A stretch of DNA of 64,000 bases from Diogma glabrata (taxonomy: Eukaryota > Arthropoda > Insecta > Diptera > Cylindrotomidae). Below the pieces are notes generated by a model. That model worked only from the letters and a program-made list of their open reading frames with translations, was not told the DNA's origin and ran no database searches. The stretch is from assembly GCA_963693315.1 (NCBI GenBank), contig OY856186.1, positions 305,799,879 through 305,863,878 on the forward strand, read 5' to 3'. The position numbers were made by a program, and so were the translations under genes. Below are positions 1-10,000 of this stretch, one piece after another (within the stretch, counting starts at the first letter, position 1; each line of letters starts with the position of its first letter).

Positions 1-1
1 A

Positions 2-112
2 TCATGCGATACATCGCTACTGACGCAATTTACTTGCATCCAAAATGAAGATGAAGAAGAAGCAGGAGAAGAAAAAGATCAAGAAGAAGAACAAGAATTT
101 GAAACTTACGAA
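2..112 (+). CDS. C-terminal fragment of an acidic protein (partial)
   Basis: An open frame enters from the left window edge and stops at the TAA near 110-112. The visible tail is about 36 residues: a short ordinary stretch containing two Cys, then a Glu/Asp-rich end with runs of EEE. Such tails occur in many nuclear proteins and do not identify a family. It could be the last exon of a host gene or the end of a transposon ORF. No clear AATAAA follows closely. Confidence 0.3.
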
Positions 113-573
113 TAAGACGAATGAACTTCAACACTTTTTTTTAATTTACATCGCTTTTATCTTTTCCAATCTTTGAAAATTTCCGTTATTTTGCAATAGT
201 TTTACATTAAACAGGTACACACTTAAGTACACTACCTCATAGGTGGCGTGGAAACGTGTGCATGTTATGACGATAACAACTTTTATAACTTTTTGAATCG
301 TTATATCTCAGAAACGGTGGCTCGTAGGAAAAAAAGTATTGATACATTTTTTATAGATAATTTTATGATCTACAATTTTTATTTGAGGTACTTTTATGAT
401 AAAACTTACCGTTTTGCTGAAAATCGCGAGACTCATTTTTTTGACCTTTGACCTTGAATAAAAATTTTTCCATACACGGGAATGATGGGGAACTTCTAGA
501 CATTGTTTATAATTATGTTTTGAACAATTTCACTGAAATTCAGCTTGTTGGGACTTTATGTAACTTCGAATGT
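113..573. other. Non-coding, no recognised feature
   Basis: AT-rich DNA. The only open frame (248-451, 67 codons) has low-complexity composition and no recognisable motif. Short phrases near 296-460 look like untranslated transposon sequence, but no termini are visible. Confidence 0.4.
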
Positions 574-1054
574 CTAAATTGACCGGACTATAAATGAAAG
601 TTTATCATTTAAAATTACATTTTGTTGGGTTTTAAATTCCTTGGAAATTTCAAACTCATCAAGTGATTCTTTTAAAGATCCTTGGCTACACAAATGTAAA
701 GCCTTCAATTTTTTTTTAAAAGTGGTGTAGCTATTGTTATTAACGATGTAAATGGTTTGCAAAAATAAACTTTAAATTTTGTTTATTTTTCTTCTTAGGA
801 AGGTATTCCTTAAATCAGTCTTTAAAACATTTTCCGGTTTTCCCGATGTAAAATTTTTCACAAAAATCACATTCAATTTTGTAAATTATTGAGCATGATT
901 CTAATTGGATATTTAATTTTGGTTTCAATTCTTTATATAAAATATCTTTTAGGATTTCATACTTATATTTTTTTAAATAGTTCCTTATTAGACCGAGAGC
1001 CCGCGACGGCCAGACCTTCGTTATTTTATAAAAGCTGAAAGTTTCTCTGCGCAT
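574..1054 (-). pseudogene. Penelope-like retroelement, GIY-YIG endonuclease end
   Basis: Read on the minus strand, the ORF at 1054-815 carries the signature YKIECDFCEKFYIGKTGK. This is the start of the Penelope-like GIY-YIG endonuclease: a C-x2-C pair followed by YIGKTG. A stop then follows where the family normally has an R-F-K-E-H-type stretch; that stretch is visible one frame over, so there is a 1-nt shift. The ORF at 762-574 resembles the usual C-terminal tail of these proteins (LDEFEI... followed by ILNDKL). The reverse transcriptase part is absent: the upstream side runs straight into the palindrome at 991-1542. In an intact element the protein would nick DNA for retrotransposition; this copy is dead. 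A similar but more decayed junction lies at 35153-35285. Confidence 0.6.
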
Positions 1055-1542
1055 ACCCCCTACTCAGGTAGGAACGATTAGCGACATATGAAGTTTGGAT
1101 CATAGTGGCTTTGGCAGGGAGCAGGTTCTAAAGGGGCCCCCAAAGTTTCGCGAAAGTATAAAAGCTAATTTTTTTATATATTCTTCGGGATAGTATTAGA
1201 AGTCACGTCACCCATTGCCAGACACTTACCTTCGTGGAAACCCCCTGCCAGACACCCTTAAACTTTAAAGTTTAAGGGTGTCCGGCAGGGGGTTTCCACG
1301 ATAGTTAGTGTCTGGCAATGGGTGACGTGACTTCTAATACTATCCCGAAGAATATATAAAAAAATTACCTTTTATACTTTCACGAAACTTTAAAGGCTCT
1401 TTGGAACCTGCTCCCTTCCAAAGCCACTATGATCCAAACTTCATATGTCGCTAATCGTTCCTACCTGAGTAGGGGGTATGCGCAGAGAAACTTTCAGCTT
1501 TTATAAAATAACGAAGGTCTGGCCGTCGCAGGCTCTTAGTCT
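991..1542. repeat. 552-bp palindrome (foldback), arms 276 bp
   Basis: The two arms, 991-1266 and 1267-1542, are inverted copies that meet at CCCTTAAACTTTAAAG with no spacer. End-to-end symmetry holds (991 pairs with 1542), so there is no net length change, only scattered substitutions. The left arm abuts the Penelope-like remnant. The right arm ends at TCTATATAATATT. A third copy of the right arm, with a left arm cut to 24 bp, is at 34853-35152. Confidence 0.9.
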
Positions 1543-3041
1543 ATATAATATTAGGCTATGATTTGTATATTCCATTTTATCAAATATTATTTAATATAAG
1601 TTGTTACAAGGAAATTTAAATAAATTAATTTTTTTGGCGGTGTATTTAGTCGTTAACACAGTGTACTTATTATGAACTATGTACCTATTATGTATCCTAC
1701 AAATATATTTAGAATTAATGCTTTGCTGATACCTATACTATAATTAAAAATATTTTTTTAGATTTCGTTTAGCAGATATCCTAAAAAATAAATATGCCAC
1801 GAGGAGTTCATACTTTTTAAAGAAAAAGTTGGTTCCAGCAGAGAAAGACCAAATCTATAAATATGTTACAAAGCCCGATGATATCCAAGGTTCATCAAAA
1901 GAAACTGATTATCACGTTGATGCAACGAATGTTTCAGAGAATATTGGCTCATCTTCGGAAAGTAACAGCAACAATACAGAATTAATAATGATAACCTATG
2001 ATGACGAATTAGAAAGGAATAATGAAAATGACAGTGATAAAATGCCGCTAATGCTTCTACTATCGAAGACAGTATTTGCATGGGTGAATCACTTCAGGAC
2101 TTCAGATGTATCACATTGGAATATACTCGTCTTTGGTAATGTTCGCATTGAAATCATAAAAAAAGAAAGTGAACATTTTCAAAATAGAGAAGGGTCGTTT
2201 GTTACTGTATCTAGACACGGGTTAGACATAAAAGGTGATGTTCGCCATCTTTCTAAAGAATGGTTTTATAAAATGATGAATAATGGTGAAAAATTCTACG
2301 GCCATGGATTGTTTATTCTCCTGGCTGTAAATAATAACTTGCGTCCTGTATTGCTTCTGTTGTCGTGTATTTGCTGTCACCAATAGTAATAATACAAAAT
2401 CAACATTGACTACTGGATATCAGAGGCGGTGGAAACTAAATCCCAAAGTGGCCGAGCATGAAACTTCAAATGAACATCTGGAGAATTTTGAAAAGTGGAA
2501 AACTTTGAAAATGAGGTTAAAAATTCATAAAACGATACGAGACGCAGCCTTGCAATTAATATATAATAAAAAACAGAAGTGGAAACATCTTTTATCAAGA
2601 TTATTGGATATAACTTTGTTTTTATCTAAACAAAACCCAGCATTTCATGGATATGATGAAGGACAAAGTTCTTCAAATAAAGGCAATTTCTTAGAACTAA
2701 CCAAACTATTGTCAAAGTATGACGTAGTGTTAAAAGAACACATTTTGAATTTGAAGCATGGTAAATCACCAAAAGTATCATATTTGTCACCAGATATACA
2801 AAATGAGTTCATAAATGTTTTAGCGATCCACGTAAAGTTTAAGCTTGTCAACGAAATTAAATCGGTTAAATATTTTGGAATTATGTTTGATAGCACACCT
2901 GACATTTCACATATTGATCAAATGTCAGAAGTGATTCGTTATGTGAAAATTGATGGTAGTAAAGTGGAAATCAAGGAAGTATTCCTTGGATTTTTTCCTT
3001 TACGTGGAAAAAAGCCGCTGATTTAAGCGATGAAATTCTTA

Positions 3042-3493
3042 CACTGAAAAAAAAATTGAAGTAATGATAACCTCATCTCGAAGATGGCAGTTTATTATTC
3101 ATGCAAAGAAAAGATATTTACAAACAATTTCACCGTGAATGGGACAACTACTCAGTACTCAGTAACATTTTCCTGATAACAGAATGAGGTGTAATTAAAA
3201 TATAAAGTGTTATCCAATATAACAGTTGTTGAATAAAGTTAATAACTATTTCCATGAAAACATATTTCTTTGGCCTTATATCATGAATTTTTCATTTTAA
3301 AATTTAAGTATTTGAGATTAATTGAACTATATTTTATTTTCACAAAAATATTTCATGTGATTGTCTCAACTGCATCGGCTTATCATTGTACGGTTGTTGA
3401 ATCAATCTCGTATTTCGATTCGCCATATCTGCCCGCACGGTGAGGTTGAGACAACTGCATTTCGATTGGAAATAGGACATGTTTTTTTCAGTG
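3042..3493. mobile_element. 452-bp MITE, TA target duplication
   Basis: Begins CACTGAAAAAAA and ends TTTTTTTCAGTG, with TA on each side (3040-3041 and 3494-3495). It has no coding capacity. It sits inside the hAT transposase; removing it together with one TA leaves the host reading frame continuous across the site, which confirms both borders. The TA duplication fits a Tc1/mariner/pogo-type mobiliser. Confidence 0.85.
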
Positions 3494-4251
3494 TAGAAAT
3501 CTTGAAAATGATGGTATAGATGTTATGAATTGTCGCTCCCAAAGGTTATGATAATGCAGCTGTTATGAGTAGTATACATGGAGAAGTGCAAGCTATTACT
3601 AAAGTAAAAAATAACAAAGCAATTTTTGTGGGCTGCAAAGATCATTCAATTAATTTATACGGCCAACACTCGTCAGTGGAAGCCATTTTTACATGTTTTT
3701 CTGCTTCGACTAGCCGCTGGGAAGTACTTGCTAAACACAACAAAGCAACTGTTAAAATACTCTTAACAGCGCATTGGAGTGCTCATTATGCTGCAGTAAA
3801 AGTAGTGGCCGAAAATGTTGATGGGATTGTGGCTGAAATTGAGAAGCTAAGTGATCAATAAGAAAATGTAGACACTAGAGGCGCTGCACAGAACCTTATC
3901 AATGCAGCATGTGATTTTTCGTTTCTTTGCTATCTTTTGTTTTGGAATGATATTCTAAGAGAAATAATATCTGTGCTCAGATTGGATTGCAAAGCACGGG
4001 CTTGAATATTGATCAATTAGCTACAAAAGTAGAGTCAATTCATAACGAAGTCTCATTGTAGAAGAGGCAATAGATCTTGCTGCGAAAAAATCGGAGGACT
4101 ATGACATTCCAATGGAAAGCCGAATTCGTCATAAAAACGCAAAAAACGAACGGGTGGTGAGTTTGCACTTGATGTTGGACTGACACTGAGAGCTCAACTT
4201 AAAAAGGACATGTTGGAATGTCTTGACCGATTCAGTGTTGAACTCCGAACT

Positions 4252-5687
4252 ACAGATGTAAATTTACCGGTAAAATATATTTGTGGTAATTTTACCGTAA
4301 AATTACCGGTAAGATTGGTAAAATTGGTAATATTGGTAAAATATAAAACTCTCAAAATATTTAAATATAGTTGCAAATTGCAATTTCATTTAATTCAAAA
4401 TTGATGACCATCTAGTTTATAAAAACACAAAATGCAAATCAAATACATTATTATCGAGCGTAAACATACTTACTCGCAGAGTATCAGACAGGTACATATG
4501 CAACAATGGAAAATACTTTTATACCCCATCCATACATAAACAAAGTTCAGCTGTTGTTCTTTTAGCAGGACATCCAGAAAACAGAGTACACGCTTCTTTA
4601 ACAGTTGCAAAAATGCAACAAATCCTGAACACACTGGCTACAAAGATAACTGCTTTCTTCACTGTTATGTAAAATTATGCCTTTTTGAAAACACTGCCGT
4701 ATTCGAAAATGTTTAGGTATTACAAATCGAATGGAAGTAGAAAAGCATTTCAATGGCTCAAATGCAGAGAGCGAATAACAGATAACCATGCATACTTATT
4801 TTCAATGAATCTTACTTTATTTACAATGCAAACAAGCTCCTTTCATCGCATCTGGTTGGAAAATGTACCTGGTTCAACGCTTTTCCGGCAATTGAGAATT
4901 GTCAATGGCGTTAAACATGTCACTTTTTGCGTACTACAAATCCCACTGGCCGACACTAAGATAGATGTATTAATTACGCGTGCAATACGTTACATCAAAA
5001 TCTAATTCATGCATAGTTTCTTTCTCGTTCATAGGAAAAATATAAATCGCAAATGGGTAAAGATTTTGGGCTTTAAAAACGCCAGGAAAATTAATATATG
5101 AACGTGCATTTCGCAGCAAAAATTTACATCAAAGCGTTGACAGTTGCTGCTGCTTAATCATTCAATGTGAAATTGGGTCGTGAAAAAAATGACTACACAA
5201 GTGACCTTTGAGGGTGATTAGCACGGATCATCAGCAAACTGCCAATATCAGGGTATAAGAGAAACGTTCTTCATGGCAGCAATTTGATCCCGAAATGACA
5301 AAGATTTAGCTTTTGCCTCATCCGGAATAGCTGCGTTATTGCTACCGGGGGAAAAAATACCAAATTCAACCCACCGATCGACACCAGAAAACAAAATAAA
5401 TGTTTGCATAAAGTGCTCTACTTTGTGGCAACACGTAGATACGTTAAAATTTACTACACATATAGGTGTTCGTTCAGCCTTAAATCGATCGATCAGGCGA
5501 GATATTTTCACAACAATGTGAACGCAATTTTCAATTGCAGTACAGGGTTTCAACAAAAAAGCACAAACTCTAATGTTTAGTAAATAAAGATTCAAATTTA
5601 CCAATTTTACCAAGCCTAAGTAATATTACGTAATATTACCAATTTTACCGGTAATTTTACCATGGGTAATATTACTTTTACATCTGT
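4252..5687. mobile_element. 1.4-kb DNA transposon with 10-bp target duplication
   Basis: Terminal inverted repeat ACAGATGTAAA / TTTACATCTGT. Perfect direct repeats ACTCCGAACT flank it at 4242-4251 and 5688-5697. Subterminal regions are packed with GGTAAAATTGGTAA and ACCGGTAA-type motifs in both orientations. Interior frames (for example 4685-5005 plus, 5613-5248 minus) match nothing I recognise. A 9-10 bp duplication is typical of Mutator-like elements; the TIR start also resembles some hAT ends, but those make 8-bp duplications. Confidence 0.75.
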
Positions 5688-6171
5688 ACTCCGAACTAGA
5701 CTGAAGTCAGTTCAAGATTTAGCTTCATTGTTCGAGGTTGTGCAGACAACCACTTAGCTTTTGGCGAACAGTGAAGAGTTAAAATTATCGGTATCAAAAT
5801 TTACTGGTTTTTATGATGCGGTATTGGCAACAGAACTCCTCATAGAGATACAAAGAGTGAGGAGGCATTTAAAAGCGGCCAATGTTACAGTTTCTAACTG
5901 GGTGTACCTAGACTTTTTAAAATTCATCGTAGAATGGGATTTTTTAGAATTTCTTCCGAATCTTACGGTCGCACTAAAGTTATTTATGACTATTTGCGTA
6001 TTAGTGGCTTCGTGTGAGAGGAGTTTCAGCAAATCAAAATTAATTAAAAATTACTTGCGGGCTTATAATAATAATGCTCATTTGTATTAATTAAAAAAAA
6101 TTATAAATTACGTTTATCGGCTTTTTATTATTATTGACAGTTTTTATTTTTGGGGTGACACCACAATATCC

Positions 6172-6205
6172 GCCCCGGGTGCCACCCATGCTAGCTACGC
6201 CACTG
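6172..6205 (-). repeat. Right terminal inverted repeat of the first hAT element
   Basis: Reading inward from 6205 the sequence begins CAGTGGCGTAGCTAGCATGG and continues into a GGTGGCACCC stretch, a common end for ZMYM1-type hAT elements. It lies 115 bp after the transposase stop. No matching left end is seen before 1794; the left part may be lost or overwritten. Confidence 0.75.
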
Positions 6206-6470
6206 TATCTATCTTCTTCTATATAAATAAAAATGTAAATGTTCGTTTGTTCAAAATAGGTAATCTCCTTAAGTACTGGATCGATTCCTTTGAAATTTGA
6301 TCGATTAGTTTTGTATAGTGATCAGCCCATAGATTATTTTGTGTCCTCTTTTCGGTAGGACTGTCCTCCTTTGGAGCAAGGTTCTTTGTCCTCATTTACT
6401 AAAAAGATGTCCTCTTCATTCGTTTTATTTATTTTATCAATGAATTTTATTTTTAAATTAAAACATGTTC
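6206..6470. other. Non-coding spacer between the two hAT elements
   Basis: Contains a CTTCTTCTATATAAATAAAA phrase followed by text of the kind repeated in many insect genomes. No ORF, no clear ends. The left end of the second hAT element must lie here or just after, but I cannot place it. Confidence 0.3.
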
Positions 6471-6503
6471 TCTGTCGGAAGAGTAAAACGTCGTATTGCT
6501 TTC

Positions 6504-6600
6504 GTGTTTAATGAATTTTATTTTCTCACAAATTTGCAATGCTCATTGCTCGCTCGCATTGTAAACTTTTGATCGAAAATAAACTAGTTCATTAAACATC
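6504..6600. repeat. Foldback repeat, copy 1
   Basis: Inverted arms TTTAATGAATTTTATTTTC and GAAAATAAACTAGTTCATTAAAC surround a short loop. A second copy with the same design and related loop (GCTCGCTCG / CTCGCTCGTG) is at 37987-38088. Confidence 0.6.
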
Positions 6601-6647
6601 TCAACAATAAAGTACTATTATACAGTTAGTTTCTTAGGTGCCTTTGC

Positions 6648-8934
6648 ATGTCAAAACATATAGATGCAATGAAAAATGCTAGAAAATATGGTCGAAAATT
6701 CAGTGAGTTTCATTTTTATAGAAAACTCACAAATGCAACAAAAATTAAACGAGATTGGCTAATCTATTCACCGTCAGCCGAAGCAGTTTTTTGTTTTGTA
6801 TGCCGTTTATTTGGTGATTTGAATGGAAAATCGCAAGCATTTTCATTAAAAAGATTCAATAATTGGAATAATTCATCACATTTCAAAGCATGAAGAGTCT
6901 AAGTATCACATGACCAATAATTTTACATATAAAATGCGTATCAAAAATGAACTTACTTTCGAAAAATCTTTTAATAATACAACTAAAATGGCATCACGAG
7001 GACTTGCTTTTCGTGGTCACGATGAAATTTTAGGATCAAAACACAATGGAAACTTTCTTGGATCTCTTGAATTATTGGCTAAATTTGATCCCTTTTCCCT
7101 ACTAAAGGAAAAGGTACACTCTTTTCATGTAACATGATGTAACATTCACAAATGATTTTTTTTTATTATTCGGAATATTTTTAGGAAAAGTATCGTATCT
7201 TTCAAGCACAATTTGTGAAGAATTCATCTCTATCATGGCAAAACATGTTAAAAATCACATTGTTTCGGAAATTATAGAATCTCGATATTATTCGTTTAGT
7301 GTCGATTCCACTCAGGATGTGAGCCATACAGACCAGTTGTCTTTTTGTGTTCGATATGTTAAAAGTAATACCATTTGTGAACGATTTATTTCATTTATTG
7401 AAATCGAAGGTCATACATCGAATTATCTTTTTGACATCATTATGAAATTCCACATTGAAAACGAAATAAACATTGATAATTGTAGAGGCCAGTCATATGA
7501 CAACGCTTATAATATGGCAGGTATTTATGGTGGCCTACAAAGATTGATTCGTCAAACAAATAAAACAGCAATTTTTGTCCCTTGCTCTGCTCATTCATTA
7601 AATTTAGTCGGTAAATATAGTGTTTCTGGCAATACTGCTGCAACTAAGTTTTTTGATATGGTTGAAAAACTTTATGGATTTTTCGTATATTCCCCTTTTC
7701 GATGGAATCGATTACAAGAACAATTAACCGAAAATAGCGAATACATGTTAAAGAGAGCAACTGGAACGAGATGGTCAGCTAGATACGAATCAGTTCACGT
7801 TTTACATTCTTGTTATTTAAAAGTGTTGCATGTTTTAAAATCTTTCCTACATGAGGAAAGCTTCAGTGATGATAACAAAGCGGTGGTAAAAGGTTTGATA
7901 AAAAAACTATGTCAATTCGAAAATATTTTGATGCTTGTCCTCTGGAAAAGTGTACTAGCCAAGTTTAATTTTGTGAATCGAGCATTACAAAAATCTAATT
8001 TAACTGTCTCGGTGACAAAAAACTGTTTGATTCAATAGTTACAGATTTGGAAAATAAAAATTACAACAAAATTTTTGATGATGCCTGTCAGATTTTAAAT
8101 TCTGTTTCATCTAATATTCAAACCGCAAATAATATTCAAACTTGCTCAACGTCACAAACACTTTGTCTAGAGGAACAAAAAGACCACCTTGAAAAATCGT
8201 TGTTCAAGCCAATTATAAAGGCTTTTATGAAGATCTAGATAGCCAGTACTCATTTTTAATACATTTAAATTTGATGAGTGATGAAGAGATTGCTAATTCT
8301 TGCAAAGCAATAACCGCAAAATACCCAAAAGATCTCAATGCAAATCAATTGATTGACGAATGTCAATTTGCCAAAAATTATTTCACATTTGATAATTTAA
8401 ATTATGAATCGATGTGCAAAACAATGTTCAATGATAACACAGGTCTACAATGACTGTGGTGCCGCTAAAAGTAAAACTGATTTCAAGTACGATTTCAAGT
8501 ATTTCAAACGAGTACTATCGTTTTTGATGCATCTAAATTTAATGAGTGATGAAGAGATTGCTAATTCTTGCAGAACAATAACCGTAAAATACCCAAAAGA
8601 TCTCAATGCAAATCAATTGCTTGACGAATGTCAATTTGCCAAAAATTATTTCACATTTGATAATTTAAATTATGATGTTTAAATTATGATGTACAAAACA
8701 ATGTTCAATAATAATCTTTCCACCACTTTTCCGAATATCGATATTTTATTACGAATGTTTTTATGCATGTTTGTCGATAATGTTATATGCGAACGATCAT
8801 TTTCAAAACTGAAGTTAATCAAAAGTTATTTGCGTAATACTATGAGTAATGATCGTCTGTACGATTTATCCATTCTTTCTATTGACAATGAAATTTTGGA
8901 CGAAATTAAATTCGATGAAATTATAAACACTTAA
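6648..8934 (+). pseudogene. Second hAT transposase, ZMYM1/DUF4371 type (broken)
   Basis: 6648-6893 holds the TTF-type zinc-finger part (WLIYSPSAEAVFCFVCRLFG). 6910-7137 continues with GLAFRGHDE. A gap of about 70 bp with GT...TTTTTAG borders precedes 7190-8038, the DUF4371/RNase-H-like core (SFSVDSTQDVSHTDQLSF; CRGQSYDNAYNMAG; CSAHSLNLVG). 8686-8934 is the hAT dimerisation domain (NVICERSFSKLKLIKSYLR). Small frameshifts separate the parts, and an internal duplication lies at 8252-8720. The domain order is normal for the family. It is related to, but clearly distinct from, the copy at 1794-6090. Confidence 0.8.
8252..8720 (+). repeat. Internal direct duplication in the hAT gene
   Basis: A segment of about 190 bp (8252-8443) recurs at 8520-8715, offset 268 bp, with a few substitutions. 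Both encode MSDEEIANSC followed by KYPKDLNANQL and CQFAKNYFTFDNLNY. The intervening 75 bp may belong to the same transposase. The duplication breaks the frame just before the dimerisation domain. Confidence 0.85.
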
Positions 8935-9009
8935 ATACAGAAAAAATGTAATTTTAATAATAAATATATTTCAAACTTGTCTGGTTTTAGTTTCTTTTTT
9001 GCTTATGCT

Positions 9010-9071
9010 TGGGGCCCCTGAATCGCGGGGCCCTGGTGCGGTTGCCTTAAAACTTGTATGATAATCCGCTA

Positions 9072-9074
<3 letters not shown>
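9010..9074 (-). repeat. Right terminal repeat of the second hAT element
   Basis: Reading inward from 9074: CAGTAGCGGATTATCATACA, then a GC-rich block (GGGGCCCC-type). This is a typical hAT end, 140 bp after the transposase stop. Confidence 0.65.

Positions 9075-9151
<77 letters not shown>
9075..9151. repeat. (AT)n microsatellite
   Basis: About 38 uninterrupted AT units directly abut the hAT terminus. The minus-strand reading frame of alternating Tyr-Ile is an artefact. Confidence 0.97.
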
Positions 9152-9155
<4 letters not shown>

Positions 9156-9480
9156 TGTATTTCTTAGTTTAAATCTCTTAACAAATCATCTGTTGGGGTG
9201 AAAAAACGTGTAAAATTAGCCTCAATTTGTTCAATTTAAAAATAAATTTAGTGAATTAAAATTAAAATATTAAATTAAAATAATAGTAAAATAAAAATAT
9301 ATGTGTTTTCTTGCAGTAATGCACTGAGGCTGAGAAATTAAAGGTAGTAGACTTAATTTCGTTGTCATTCATATCTTTGTTTCAACAGGTATATTCGAGT
9401 CTGTGTACGTGACAACGACGCCATTTTTGATGCATAAGTTTATATCTTCGTAGTCTGTCTGTTATGCAATAATTAAGTGT
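9152..9480. other. Non-coding, no recognised feature
   Basis: AT-rich sequence with short A-rich repeats and no ORF. It leads into the degenerate tandem array. Confidence 0.4.
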
Positions 9481-10000
9481 TAATAATCGAATGCCTAACT
9501 TGCTAGATAATACTGCAAGAAGTCAAATTTATCAATCGAAGTATGTTTATTAGGCAATAGTTAATTGTAAATTACATACAATCAGTGTAATTCTTCAAGA
9601 TTGTGAGTCGTCATCGATGCCTGTTTGTTAGTCCATAGTTAAGGCAATAGTTAATTGTAACACATCAAGATTATTATTGTGAGTCGTCATCGAGGCCTGT
9701 TTGTTAGTCAATAATTAAGGCAATAGTAATTGTAATACATCAAGATTTTGCGTCGTCATCGAGGCCTGTTTGCTAGGCAATAATTAAAGTGAATCATCGA
9801 ATGCCTAGCCTGTTAGGCAATACATGCTGCTGCTAATAACCAAGTTCATCAACCAGGCTGTTTGTTAGACAATAATTAATTGTGACTTGCAAATTATCAG
9901 CTTAATACTTCAAGATTTGATTCATCATCGAAGCCTGGTTGTCAGGCAATAATTGATTGTGAATTTGTCGTCGAATGTCTGCGCTGCCAGACCGTATCAT
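9480..10000. repeat. Degenerate tandem repeat with GCCT...AGGC hairpins
   Basis: Units of roughly 40-76 bp share CATCGA-GGCCTGTTTGTTAGG, then CAATAATTAATTGTAA, then CATCAAGATT. Starts are near 9488, 9612, 9688, 9757, 9795, 9925 and 9969. In several units the GCCT and AGGC elements can pair as a short stem (for example GCCTGTTTGCTAGGC). Unit length varies, so the array is old or evolving by indels. Confidence 0.65.

Larger units (their letters stand above)
1794..6090 (+). pseudogene. hAT transposase, ZMYM1/TTF-type with DUF4371 (broken)
   Basis: Fragments of one transposase occur in order. 1794-2386 is the N-terminal region with SKEWFYKMMNNGEK. 2406-3026 is the DUF4371-like core, including FGIMFDSTPDISHIDQMS. 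3496-3861 continues through RSQ-GYDNAAVMS. 4160-4251 holds a helical linker. 5698-6090 carries the hAT dimerisation domain with FPNLTVALK-like and CERSFSKSKLIKNYLR motifs. Frameshifts and stops separate several parts, for example near 2290-2400 and at 3547. Two later insertions (3042-3493 and 4252-5687) interrupt it. The protein would cut and paste hAT elements; this copy cannot be made intact. Confidence 0.8.

Noticed and set aside
8971..9156. 61-codon minus-strand ORF of alternating Ile and Tyr
   Set aside because: It is the (AT)n microsatellite read as protein.
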